From Latescibacteria bacterium UBA6620 (lineage in GTDB: Bacteria; Latescibacterota; UBA2968), in the NCBI GenBank assembly GCA_002433075.1, contig DJHM01000044.1, positions 186,001-250,000 on the forward strand: DNA of 64,000 nucleotides. The letters are read 5' to 3'. Under the pieces are notes generated by a model. That model did no database searches, was not told the origin of the DNA, and worked only from the letters and a program-made list of their open reading frames with translations. A program made the translations under genes and the position numbers. Position 1 is the first letter of the stretch. Every line of letters starts with the position of its first letter. Shown here piece by piece: positions 9,007-16,739 of this stretch.

Positions 9007-9894
9007 CTACGAGCCGTCCTTGTGCCGTGGACGGTAGGGGACGACATCCTGCGCTCCGTCCGAGAGGCTCGCCCCGTCGTCTTCGATCACGGGCCGGTTA
9101 TAAGCGTAGGGGGGCTCGAGAGCGGCGCGCTGCACCTCTGTGAGTTCGCTGACCCAATCGGGCTGGCTCGTCTGGTTCATTCCGTGATGAAAGTTGAGAT
9201 ATCTGGATACGTATCGGTAGAGGAGGGATCGGCGATTATGGTCGGCAGTCCACGGCAGGGCCCCGTGCAGGGTCGCCTCGAGGAAGATGACGAGGTCCCC
9301 CGCCTTGGTGGCGACATTGCGAACGGCTTCCTGATCGGTGCTGTGGAGAAGAATGTCCTCGGGACACTTGAAGTTCGCCTTGTGGCTTCCCGGGATGACG
9401 GCGACGCCACCATCCCCGGGATTGATGTCCACCAGCTGGAACTGGAAGACCGCCATGCCTGTTCGGATCCGCCCGTTCTGGTGATGGTAGAACATCCCTT
9501 CGTCGAAATACCAGCTGGAGGCGCCGTGGAGACCGTGGCCGCAGGATCCCTTCCTGGCCGTAATGATGAACGGCTGCTCGTCCATTCGCCAGCCTTGACC
9601 GAAGAGCGTGTTCAAGTACGGGACGAGCTTCGGGTGGGCAATCAGATCACGGTACGGCTGACACCACGGCGGATCCCACGTCAGCATACCCGTGGTCGTT
9701 GCAGCGCGGTGCGTGGCGTCCATTCCACCGCCGTAGCCGCTTCCTTCTGCGTAAAACCCCTCCGCTTCCTCGTCGACGTTGGCGTCGAAAGCTTCGTTGA
9801 GCGCCTTCACTTCCTCGTCCGTCAGGAAGTCCCTCACGACGAGGAAGCCCTGGAGGTCGAAGAGGAACTTCTCGCGTTCGGTCATTTCGAGCAT
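9007..9894 (-). CDS. PhyH-family dioxygenase of a subgroup without a clear HxD
   Basis: 295 aa. Recognised by the N-terminal GFLVVRDFLTDEEV, the central PGDGGVAVIPGSHKANF and a distal EATLHGALPW followed by RRSLLYRYV. Unlike the other PhyH proteins here there is no WHxD; instead GLHGASSWYFDEG occupies that region. This looks like the PhyH subgroup with an LHG-type block whose metal ligands are not settled, so iron/2-oxoglutarate activity is less certain. A GGGAG ribosome site lies shortly upstream of the ATG. A serine dehydratase-like gene follows 11 bp downstream. Confidence 0.88.
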   Translation of the reverse strand: MLEMTEREKFLFDLQGFLVVRDFLTDEEVKALNEAFDANVDEEAEGFYAEGSGYGGGMDATHRAATTTGMLTWDPPWCQPYRDLIAHPKLVPYLNTLFGQGWRMDEQPFIITARKGSCGHGLHGASSWYFDEGMFYHHQNGRIRTGMAVFQFQLVDINPGDGGVAVIPGSHKANFKCPEDILLHSTDQEAVRNVATKAGDLVIFLEATLHGALPWTADHNRRSLLYRYVSRYLNFHHGMNQTSQPDWVSELTEVQRAALEPPYAYNRPVIEDDGASLSDGAQDVVPYRPRHKDGS

Positions 9895-10016
9895 GGCAAT
9901 CTCCCGTGCTGATTCTAGTGACCGGGATAGGCTGGAAACTGAAGGGTAAAGGGCGTAATGCGGCAGGGCAATGGGAAAAAGGACTCACCGGTACAATCGA
10001 GCGGAAGCTCGAATCG

Positions 10017-10856
10017 CTACCTGGAATCCTGTCTCCAATCCTCACCATACTGATCGACGAACCTCTGGTAGAACGCTCGAGCCGACTCCGAAAGGCCGTC
10101 TAGATAGCCGGGCCGATCGAACCACGGCTGGTCCGAGAAATGGTCGAAGCGGGGATGGGTGTCGGCGGTGTAGGTGAGCATCAGTGTGAGACGAGGCTTG
10201 TCGGTGTGGTAGCGGCCTCGATGCAGGCCGAATGGATTGAAGGCGACGGCGTCGCCGGGATCGAGGCCGATCCGGAGTGCGTTGGGCATGTCACCTGAGC
10301 GGTTGTTCGCACCTTCATCTGCCCGTCGAATGGAGTATTCATTGTCCGAGTCCCATCGCCGATGGGAACCCGGGACGAACTCCACATCGTCGCTCGGGAT
10401 GAGTGCGATCTGCATCTGGACGGACGTTGCGGGATGAGCGCGCTCCGCGATCAGCTGCTTCTCATCGGCCTCGTCAGGGCAATGAAACTGGGAGTCGCGG
10501 TGCCAGTTGCCGTCGAGGCTGGTCTGCTGGGGGTTAAAAAAGAGGCTGGTACATCGGAAGCAGGCGTGGGTCTGGAGAATATCCGACGCGAAGCCAACTG
10601 CTTCGTGGGAGGCCACGGACTCGAGCATGAGAAGCCGTTCCGCATCGTCGTCCTCGAGATAGCCCGGGTGATTGAGGTGTCGCATGACGTGTGCGTCGGG
10701 ACTGCCGCCCGGCTCCCCGTTTTGGGGATTGCACTCACGCCACTGCGCGAGGATCCGTTCACACGATGCGGCCAGTCGCCGGACGTGGTCGCTCGGCCAG
10801 AGACCGCGCAGGATGGCATACCCGTTCTCGTAGTAGGATTCGGCGACTTCGGTCAT
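10017..10856 (-). CDS. phytanoyl-CoA dioxygenase (PhyH) family protein
   Basis: 279 aa. Starts YYENGYAILRGLW, typical of PhyH; the facial triad is NWHRDSQF (HxD) and FGLHRGRYH, with the 2-oxoglutarate Arg in PRLTLMLTY. Cys-rich context and an N-terminal CNPQNGEPGG loop resemble the PhyH encoded at 3584-4489 (QSTPENEPGG), suggesting the two are recent paralogues within this genome. The substrate is unknown. The gene lies between a DUF1772-type membrane protein gene and another PhyH gene on the same strand. Confidence 0.92.
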   Translation of the reverse strand: MTEVAESYYENGYAILRGLWPSDHVRRLAASCERILAQWRECNPQNGEPGGSPDAHVMRHLNHPGYLEDDDAERLLMLESVASHEAVGFASDILQTHACFRCTSLFFNPQQTSLDGNWHRDSQFHCPDEADEKQLIAERAHPATSVQMQIALIPSDDVEFVPGSHRRWDSDNEYSIRRADEGANNRSGDMPNALRIGLDPGDAVAFNPFGLHRGRYHTDKPRLTLMLTYTADTHPRFDHFSDQPWFDRPGYLDGLSESARAFYQRFVDQYGEDWRQDSR

Positions 10857-10904
10857 GAGCGAGGGGTCTCCACCCTGACTTCGTGCAGGAGGGTTATGGG
10901 GTCT

Positions 10905-11396
10905 TTATCCTGCGTGCAGGGATCGTGCGAGAAGAGCGGTCGCTGCGAGCGAGGCAAGGGTCCTGACGTGATTCCAACGCGTCCAGCTCACCAGGTAGTC
11001 CTTCCAGTATTCCACTCCCTCAGATTGTTCGGGATCGAGTTCGGCCAGGCGTTCGTTTCGAGGCACGTTGAACACCATCGTAACGAGGATACTCCCCAGG
11101 AGGTAGACAACGCTGCCCGAGAACTGATATGGTGAGGCCGACTCCCAATTACGGAGCGCGTGAACGCCGAGGCCAAGACAGATGACACCTGTGCCCAGGA
11201 AGGTCCCGAGGAACCACGGCGTCAGGACGGTCACGTTGATTTCCTGCATGACCCGCATACCGGACTCAGGCTGGACACGGTCCAAAGCCTTCATGATGAA
11301 AGTCGAAAAGGCGAAGAAGATACCTGCGACGAGGCCAGAGCCGAGTAATGCGGCGAGGGTGAGGATTGGAATGATGTGCTCGATCGATGGCATCAT
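10905..11396 (-). CDS. DUF1772 (anthrone oxygenase-like) membrane protein
   Basis: 163 aa with about four hydrophobic segments: IPILTLAALLGSGLVAGIFF near the N-terminus, TPWFLGTFLGTGVICLGLGV, a third around VVYLLGSILVTMVFNVP, and a last one near the C-terminus (VRTLASLAATALLARS). The FSTFIMKALD and NVPRNERLA blocks are typical of DUF1772. Fungal relatives are linked to anthrone oxidation but bacterial members have no established role. Inner membrane. Located in a same-strand run between PhyH and aldo/keto reductase genes. Confidence 0.85.
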   Translation of the reverse strand: MMPSIEHIIPILTLAALLGSGLVAGIFFAFSTFIMKALDRVQPESGMRVMQEINVTVLTPWFLGTFLGTGVICLGLGVHALRNWESASPYQFSGSVVYLLGSILVTMVFNVPRNERLAELDPEQSEGVEYWKDYLVSWTRWNHVRTLASLAATALLARSLHAG

Positions 11397-11428
11397 GGCC
11401 TGATGGATGTCTTAGTCGCTGCAGCACC

Positions 11429-11456
11429 GGTGGGCGGTAGGCGGTGGACGGTAGGC
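11429..11456. repeat. short G-rich quasi-periodic repeat (GGCGGTAGGCGG type)
   Basis: The stretch reads GGTGGGCGGTAGGCGG followed by TGGACGGTAGGC, a degenerate tandem of GGCGGTA and GGACGGT units in the gap before the aldo/keto reductase stop. A relative with GTGGACGG, GGCGGTAGGCGG units lies at 27931-27965. Not coding in any convincing way. Confidence 0.6.
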
Positions 11457-11482
11457 TGAGGCCTGCGCCGGCTGGCGAGTGG

Positions 11483-12454
11483 CTAACGGGTGTCGCAGCG
11501 GAGGTCCAGCCAGTCCATTTCTTCGACGGTCAGCTTGACCTCGAGGGCGCGGAGGTTCTCGCGGTACTCCTCTCCCGTAAAGGTTCCGATCAGGGCGTAG
11601 ATGTCGAGGTCGGGCTGTTGAACCACATAGGCGAGCGCGATCTGCGGGACCGTCAACGCCTTTTCTTTTGCGAGTTCTTCCGCGCGATCCATTCGTTTGA
11701 AATTGTCTTCGTGAGCGTAGCACCGCGCGACCGGTTCGGGGAACTCGCTCTTGACCTCTTCCCAGTTTGCGCGGGTGATTCGGCCCGAGAAGAAGCCCTG
11801 GGCGAGAGACGACCAGGTGAAGAGCGGCATCTTGTGCTTCGCGTACCAGTCCCGATCGTCGGCTGCCTGAGGCCCGCTGATGGAAATGCAGTCTGCCCAC
11901 GGCGCATCGGCCTGCTCGGCTAGACTGAAGTTGGGGCTGCTCACCGAGAAGGGGCGCAACCCATGCTTGTCCGCGTATTCGTAGGCTTCCTCGAGTCGTT
12001 GTGGACGCCAGTTCGAGCCTCCGAACGTCCCGATCTGGCCGGCGGCGTGGTATTCGTTGAGGATCTCGACGATCGGGCCGACGGGCACTTCCGGGTCGTC
12101 TCTATGCAGCACGTAGATATCGAGAAAGTCTGTGCGCAGGCGGGCGAAGGAATCGTGGATGTCTGAGGAAATGTCGAAGGGCGTGACGCGCTTGCGGTCT
12201 GCGCTATGATGCGCTCCCTTCGTAAGGATCACGACCTCATCCCGATTGCCTCGTGATTCCATCCATTGACCGAGGATGCGTTCTGAGTGACCGCCTCCGT
12301 AACCGTGAGCGGTGTCCCACGTCCGACACCCCGCTTCGTAAATCGCGTCGAGGAGTGCGAATCCTTCATCCTTCTTGTTGCCGTTCAACATAATGGCGCC
12401 GTGAACGAGACGGGTGAGGGGCTTTTCGACGCCTTCGATCTTGCCATAGTTCAT
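11483..12454 (-). CDS. aldo/keto reductase
   Basis: 323 aa (beta/alpha)8 NADPH-dependent oxidoreductase. The catalytic tetrad is visible as D and Y in WDTAHGYGGGHSE, K in VILTKGAHH and H in YVLHRDDP. A C-terminal cofactor-binding IGTFTGEEYRENLRA is present. The HSERILG after the Tyr resembles the AKR group that acts on sugars and small aldehydes. It lies 36 bp downstream of a Gfo/Idh/MocA dehydrogenase, so both may act on the same carbohydrate. Cytosolic. Confidence 0.93.
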   Translation of the reverse strand: MNYGKIEGVEKPLTRLVHGAIMLNGNKKDEGFALLDAIYEAGCRTWDTAHGYGGGHSERILGQWMESRGNRDEVVILTKGAHHSADRKRVTPFDISSDIHDSFARLRTDFLDIYVLHRDDPEVPVGPIVEILNEYHAAGQIGTFGGSNWRPQRLEEAYEYADKHGLRPFSVSSPNFSLAEQADAPWADCISISGPQAADDRDWYAKHKMPLFTWSSLAQGFFSGRITRANWEEVKSEFPEPVARCYAHEDNFKRMDRAEELAKEKALTVPQIALAYVVQQPDLDIYALIGTFTGEEYRENLRALEVKLTVEEMDWLDLRCDTR

Positions 12455-12490
12455 GTAGAGTCCACTGAAGTGAGGGGTGAGAAAGAGAGG

Positions 12491-13474
12491 CTACTGCTGT
12501 TCCATGGGGTATTTCAGACCCCAGTCGGAGCGGATTCGGTCGAGGGTGTTCATGATGGCGAGGGTTTCATCGAGAGGCATGATGTCGCTCTCGGTCTTGC
12601 CCTCCTGGACACACCGGGCTACTTCCTCAGCTTCGCAATTGTAGCCGTTGCCTTCGTAGGGAGCCTCGATGACTTCCTCGTTGTTGCCTTTCACCAGAAC
12701 GGCTTCTGTCCCGCTCCAGAACTTCGGGAGGCGGATATAACCGTCGGTCCCAATGATCGTCGCGTCGTGAGGTGTACGAGCCCGAATCGCGCACGAAAGT
12801 AACGCCAGCCGACCTGCCTCACCATAGCCGAAGACCATCGCGCCCTGTTCATCGACGCCGGTTTCGCCAATCTGTGCGCCGCCGGCGATGTCCGAAGGTT
12901 GCGCACCCATGATCATGGAGGCGAACGACACGGTATAGACGCCGATATCGAGAAGGGCGCCGCCGGCGAGGGAAGGACTGAAAAGGCGACCCTCCGGATT
13001 CACATTGGCGCGAAAACCGAAGTCTGCAGATACCATCCGTACTTCGCCGATTTCGCCGTCCGCGATTCGCTTTCTGGTCTCGATGATGACGGGAAGAAAC
13101 CGGGTCCACATGGCTTCCATGAGGAAGACGTTTTTCTCCCGCGCAACCGCGATGAGTTCCCGTGCTTCTCCCTCGTTGACCGTGAAAGGTTTCTCACACA
13201 GCACGGCCTTTCCGTTCTCGAGGCAGAGGATGCTGTTGTCCTTGTGCATCGGGTGCGGCGTGGCGACGTAGACGGCGTCCACGAGGGGATCTTCGGCGAG
13301 CGCCTGGTAGCTGCTGTGTCGTGCGGGGACATCGAACTCGTTGCCGAACGCATCGGCGTTGTCCTGGGTCCGTGATCCGACCGCGACAAGCTGCGCGTCA
13401 TCGAGAGCCTTAAGACCCGTGGCGAACTTTCTGGCGATACTACCGCAGCCGAGGATACCCCATCGGAAGCTCAC
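12491..13474 (-). CDS. Gfo/Idh/MocA-family NAD(P)-dependent dehydrogenase
   Basis: 327 aa from a GTG start with a GAGG ribosome site about 7 nt upstream. The Rossmann motif GILGCGSIARKF is at the N-terminus, the conserved VLCEKPFTVN supplies the catalytic Lys, and the HPMH block and C-terminal sheet follow. It resembles the trans-1,2-dihydrobenzene-1,2-diol / 1,5-anhydro-D-fructose reductase branch (MWTRFLPV, ALLDIGVYT). Substrate not determined. Probably co-transcribed with the aldo/keto reductase 36 bp downstream. Confidence 0.92.
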   Translation of the reverse strand: MSFRWGILGCGSIARKFATGLKALDDAQLVAVGSRTQDNADAFGNEFDVPARHSSYQALAEDPLVDAVYVATPHPMHKDNSILCLENGKAVLCEKPFTVNEGEARELIAVAREKNVFLMEAMWTRFLPVIIETRKRIADGEIGEVRMVSADFGFRANVNPEGRLFSPSLAGGALLDIGVYTVSFASMIMGAQPSDIAGGAQIGETGVDEQGAMVFGYGEAGRLALLSCAIRARTPHDATIIGTDGYIRLPKFWSGTEAVLVKGNNEEVIEAPYEGNGYNCEAEEVARCVQEGKTESDIMPLDETLAIMNTLDRIRSDWGLKYPMEQQ

Positions 13475-13526
13475 AGTAGAACCTCACAGGAGTGAGAAGT
13501 CAGAAGGGAGAGGGCAGGAGGGGCTG

Positions 13527-14297
13527 TCATCCAGTCTTCAGTGGTGTGCGTGATGGTCTTGCATCTGTGGCGAAAGGGAAGGTGCCTTCGTAACCGCGTG
13601 CGGTTGAAACGAACCAGGCGCCCTCGTACATGGGAGTCAGTTGGTAGTGACAGACGACGTTACTTCGCTCGGCGTCGTCGTCTTCCTTTACTCCCTGATG
13701 CGGAATGTGGCTGATGAAGACGACGCAGTCCCCAGCCTTGGGATGAATCACGACGTGCTCCTGGGCCTCGCACCAGGCCTCGAACTTCGCCCGGTCGAAG
13801 GGATCTTCTTCGAGGTGCCCTGGTTCGAACGTATGCCCCCGCTTGATGAACTTGAGGTGAGCGATGCCCGGTCCGTTGTCCTGGAAATAAAAAGTGGTGT
13901 TGACACCCACAGGCGGGACGGCAAGGCGGTATTTCTCTGCTCTTCGCTTCTCCTGCCAGTAACCGTAGAAGTCGAGATGCCACTCCTGGTGGTAGGGCCC
14001 GGGATTGATGTGAGCCCGAAAGCTTCGGAGCTGGCACTGCGGACCCATCATGCCTTCCAGAACGGGGCGGATGCTCTCGTGGCCTACAAGAGGTCCGAAG
14101 GTCTCTGGTTCACGGTCCAGAAGGCTGTCAAACCACATATTCCCGACTTCATTCAGCCCCTCTTCCCAGCCGTTCTCTCGCGCCTGATTGATATGGACAC
14201 GGATCTCCTCGGTTTGCTCCGGGTCGAGCGCGCCTGGAATGAGGATAAAACCTTCGCGCTCCAGCTCGTCGAGGATTGATTCGAGGTCTTGAATCAT
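13527..14297 (-). CDS. PhyH-family dioxygenase
   Basis: 256 aa. The PhyH fold is shown by GFILIPGALDPEQ at the N-terminus, the HxD in EWHLDFYGYW, a bridging TTFYFQDNGPG and a distal HIPHQGVKE. The GNMWFDSLLDREPE block is typical of short bacterial PhyH enzymes. Substrate unknown. It lies between a Gfo/Idh/MocA gene and an enolase-superfamily dehydratase on the same strand. Confidence 0.9.
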   Translation of the reverse strand: MIQDLESILDELEREGFILIPGALDPEQTEEIRVHINQARENGWEEGLNEVGNMWFDSLLDREPETFGPLVGHESIRPVLEGMMGPQCQLRSFRAHINPGPYHQEWHLDFYGYWQEKRRAEKYRLAVPPVGVNTTFYFQDNGPGIAHLKFIKRGHTFEPGHLEEDPFDRAKFEAWCEAQEHVVIHPKAGDCVVFISHIPHQGVKEDDDAERSNVVCHYQLTPMYEGAWFVSTARGYEGTFPFATDARPSRTPLKTG

Positions 14298-14313
14298 CGG
14301 GGTAACCCTAACT

Positions 14314-14350
14314 GAACGGGAGAGCGGGAGCCGAGGGGAGCGGGAGTGGC
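14314..14350. repeat. GGGAGAGC-type intergenic repeat (degenerate copy)
   Basis: A purine-rich segment built from GGGAGAGCGGGAG and GGGGAGCGGGAGTGGC lies upstream of the PhyH gene. It shares its end (GGAGTGGC) and its GGGAGAGC unit with the near-identical 17-mers at 18628, 62741 and 62826, and seems to be a longer, tandem-like member of that family. Confidence 0.5.
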
Positions 14351-14450
14351 CATCGTCTTCGCCTCGATCAGAATGTGTGACTCCCTGTCTATCCGTGCGA
14401 TTCGCGCCATGGTTGATAGGCCCAGCTTTCGGGGATTCCGTTGTGCCGTT

Positions 14451-15590
14451 TCAGTCGTTGAGGTTGCGTTTTTCCCAGCCGCCCTCTTTCCCATACATAT
14501 CGAGGAAGTGGGACTCGTCATAGGGGTACTTCGCCATTTCGGTTTCGTCAAGGTCGATGCCGAGGCCGGGACGATCTGGGATGACGAGGTGACCGTCGAC
14601 GATTTCGGTTGGGAAATCGGTGATCTTTCTGGCGAACGGGGTAGCGAAATCTTCAAACACTTCCTGAATCATGATGTTGGGTGTGGAGGCGTCCACGTGG
14701 AGACACGCTGCGGTGCAGACGGGCCCCTGGGCGTTGTGAGGGGCGACCAGGACGTGGTGTGCCTGAGCGATGGCGCAGATTTTCTTGAGCTCTGTGATTC
14801 CACCGCAGGTGATCGGATCGGGCTGGATGATTGATGCCGCTTTCTGCGTGAGAAAATTCAGGAAGGTTTCGATGCCGTCTAGTCCCTCGCCGCCTGCGAT
14901 GGGGATGGTCAGCTTGCTGGCGATGGAGGCCATCGCATCGACGTGGTGCGATCGGACGGGCTCTTCGATCCAACCCGGGTCGTAGGGTTCGAGCAGCTGT
15001 CCGAGTTTGACGCCCGACAGCGGATCGAAGCGGCCGTGGCATTCGATGAAGAGATCGATGTCGGGACCAACAGCCTCCCTGACCGCAGCGACGATGCGTA
15101 GCGACAGATCGAGTTCGTCTTTCGGGATCGTTCCGGTCGTTACTCCGAAGGGGTCGAACTTCATTGCCTGGTACCCCTTGCGTACAACGGCAACGGCCCG
15201 CTCCGCGAACTCTTCGGGTACCCGATCCACTTGATACCATCCGTTCGCGTAAGCAGGGACTCGATCGCGGACTTGTCCGCCAATGAGCTTCCAAACCGGC
15301 TGGCCGACGACTTTCCCGACAATGTCCCAACACGCCATGTCGATGGCTGCCCGAATCTTGGCGGGCGCACCGCATCGAATGAGCTCTTCGTTGATGTCCT
15401 CGATGTCGAACGGGTTCTTGCCCAGATAGTATCGCCGATGTTCGATCACACCCGCCTCGAACATTTTCGCCTTTCGATGCGCCGTCGCTTCGCCCACGCC
15501 GTAGACACCTTCATCTGTATGAAGCTTGATGAAGACCCAATTCTTCCAGGGATTGCCGACGATGAAGGTTTGGATGTCTGTGATGGTCAA
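14451..15590 (-). CDS. enolase-superfamily dehydratase (mandelate racemase / galactonate dehydratase-like)
   Basis: 379 aa from a TTG start at 15590 with AAAGG upstream. N-terminal capping domain includes KLHTDEGVYGVGEAT. In the barrel the first base region is KFDPFG, metal ligands are in FIECHGRF, WIEEPV and GGEGLDG, and the second base His lies in VAPHNAQGPV. This set matches the D-galactonate/sugar-acid dehydratase branch, which converts aldonic acids to 2-keto-3-deoxy acids. The exact sugar acid is unknown. No aldolase is adjacent; the repeat-rich 220-bp gap to the isochorismatase gene lies upstream. Confidence 0.88.
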   Translation of the reverse strand: MTITDIQTFIVGNPWKNWVFIKLHTDEGVYGVGEATAHRKAKMFEAGVIEHRRYYLGKNPFDIEDINEELIRCGAPAKIRAAIDMACWDIVGKVVGQPVWKLIGGQVRDRVPAYANGWYQVDRVPEEFAERAVAVVRKGYQAMKFDPFGVTTGTIPKDELDLSLRIVAAVREAVGPDIDLFIECHGRFDPLSGVKLGQLLEPYDPGWIEEPVRSHHVDAMASIASKLTIPIAGGEGLDGIETFLNFLTQKAASIIQPDPITCGGITELKKICAIAQAHHVLVAPHNAQGPVCTAACLHVDASTPNIMIQEVFEDFATPFARKITDFPTEIVDGHLVIPDRPGLGIDLDETEMAKYPYDESHFLDMYGKEGGWEKRNLND

Positions 15591-15730
15591 AACGTTGCCT
15601 TTCGTTGGCTAAGGAATCCGCCATATGCCACGGAGGTCGGCAGAGGTCTCGCCCCCGTTAGAGCTATGGTAGACAAGTAAACATTGTCATCCCGGCGTGC
15701 CTGAGGCCGGGATCCATCTTCCCAACCGGG

Positions 15731-15814
15731 CGAAGATCAGAATGGGCCTTAGCCAGAAGCCTTGCCGGGGTGACGTAACGTTTCTCGTAGGGTCACGGCA
15801 TGCCGTGACCCTAC
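15731..15814. repeat. intergenic repeat copy A with a perfect 28-bp palindrome
   Basis: The element begins CGAAGATCAGAATGGGCC, continues with a CCGGGGTGAC core, and ends in a perfect palindrome at 15787-15814 (14-bp arm GTAGGGTCACGGCA and its exact complement). The CTA of the palindrome end (15811-15813) is the TAG stop codon of the isochorismatase gene. Copy B at 16649-16731 lies on the other side of that gene in the same orientation; copy C at 33885-33932 lacks the palindrome. Confidence 0.85.
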
Positions 15815-16611
15815 CCGCGGCGGTTCAAGGTTTTACACGCGGCGAAGAAATCGTCGTTCGACACACTAAACCCGTACTTCTGCTCCACCTCACGGATGGC
15901 GATTTCGGTGGCGAAGAGATTGTCGAGGGTGTCGGGAAACTCGACGCCGGTGGTGGCGTCACGCAGGAGGACGACGTTGTAGCCACGGCCCCGCATGTCC
16001 TTCACGCCGTAGTCTCGATTGATGATGCACCAGTTGGTGGCGAATCCGACGTAGAGAAGATGCAGGATACCGGTGGACTTCAAGTGGTCGTGGAGCTGTT
16101 GCCCCGTGGCGATGACAGTGTCGTTCTCGTGGACCTCGACGAGATCGGACATTTTACGCTCTTCCGCGATGTCGCGGATGCCGGGATACTGCTGTCGTGG
16201 TCCGCGATATACGTGGTAGTCACCCTCACGATTCCGGAATGCACCGGGTGGCCAGTCGGGCTCGTCGCGGGGTGGAGATGGCTCGTGGTGTGCGAGCTGC
16301 TCGTACTGGACCGCGACTTCGGGGCACGGTCCGTGGATGACCGGAATCCCGGCTCTTCGGGCGGCGGCGATGGCCGGGAGAACGTGGTCCCTGAGTACTT
16401 GACTCGCACGCTCGATCCAGCTCTCGATGAAATGATCGTTCCACAGGTCGACGAGTACGAGCGCCGTCTTATCGATGGGCAACGACATGGGAATCTCGCG
16501 GCGCTCGAAGTTCTCTTCGCGAATGGGAACGCCTTCGGGTGTGCAATCCTGGAAATAACGAACGGTAAGGTCGAGATGGCTCGTGTCCACTGCATCCTTT
16601 CTCTCAAACAT
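15811..16611 (-). CDS. isochorismatase-like cysteine hydrolase
   Basis: 266 aa. The catalytic triad of the family is visible as D in LVLVDLWNDH, a Lys further on, and C in FATNWCIINRDYG, followed by the RGYNVVLLRDATTG block. Relatives include N-carbamoylsarcosine amidase, nicotinamidase and ureido-acid hydrolases; the N-terminal extension of about 45 residues (LDLTVRYFQD) resembles amidohydrolase-like members, not true isochorismatases. Its stop codon is provided by a palindromic repeat and a second copy of that repeat lies upstream, so the gene is bracketed by direct repeats. Confidence 0.9.
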   Translation of the reverse strand: MFERKDAVDTSHLDLTVRYFQDCTPEGVPIREENFERREIPMSLPIDKTALVLVDLWNDHFIESWIERASQVLRDHVLPAIAAARRAGIPVIHGPCPEVAVQYEQLAHHEPSPPRDEPDWPPGAFRNREGDYHVYRGPRQQYPGIRDIAEERKMSDLVEVHENDTVIATGQQLHDHLKSTGILHLLYVGFATNWCIINRDYGVKDMRGRGYNVVLLRDATTGVEFPDTLDNLFATEIAIREVEQKYGFSVSNDDFFAACKTLNRRG

Positions 16612-16648
16612 CCAGCTTCCTCGGGCAATGATTGGTCATTGCATTGTG

Positions 16649-16731
16649 CGAAGATCAGAATGGACCCCGGCCAAGATCCGTACCGGGGTGACACATGTCT
16701 TTTGTAGGGCCACGGCGTGCCGTGGCCCTAC
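16649..16731. repeat. intergenic repeat copy B with 13-bp inverted arms
   Basis: Same orientation and plan as copy A: CGAAGATCAGAATGGACC, a CCGGCCAAG...CCGGGGTGAC hairpin-like core, then GTAGGGCCACGGC (16704-16716), a GT centre and the complementary GCCGTGGCCCTAC (16719-16731). Relative to copy A the T-A pair in the arm is changed to C-G on both sides, a compensatory change that keeps the stem. Confidence 0.85.
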
Positions 16732-16739
16732 CCGCCAGA

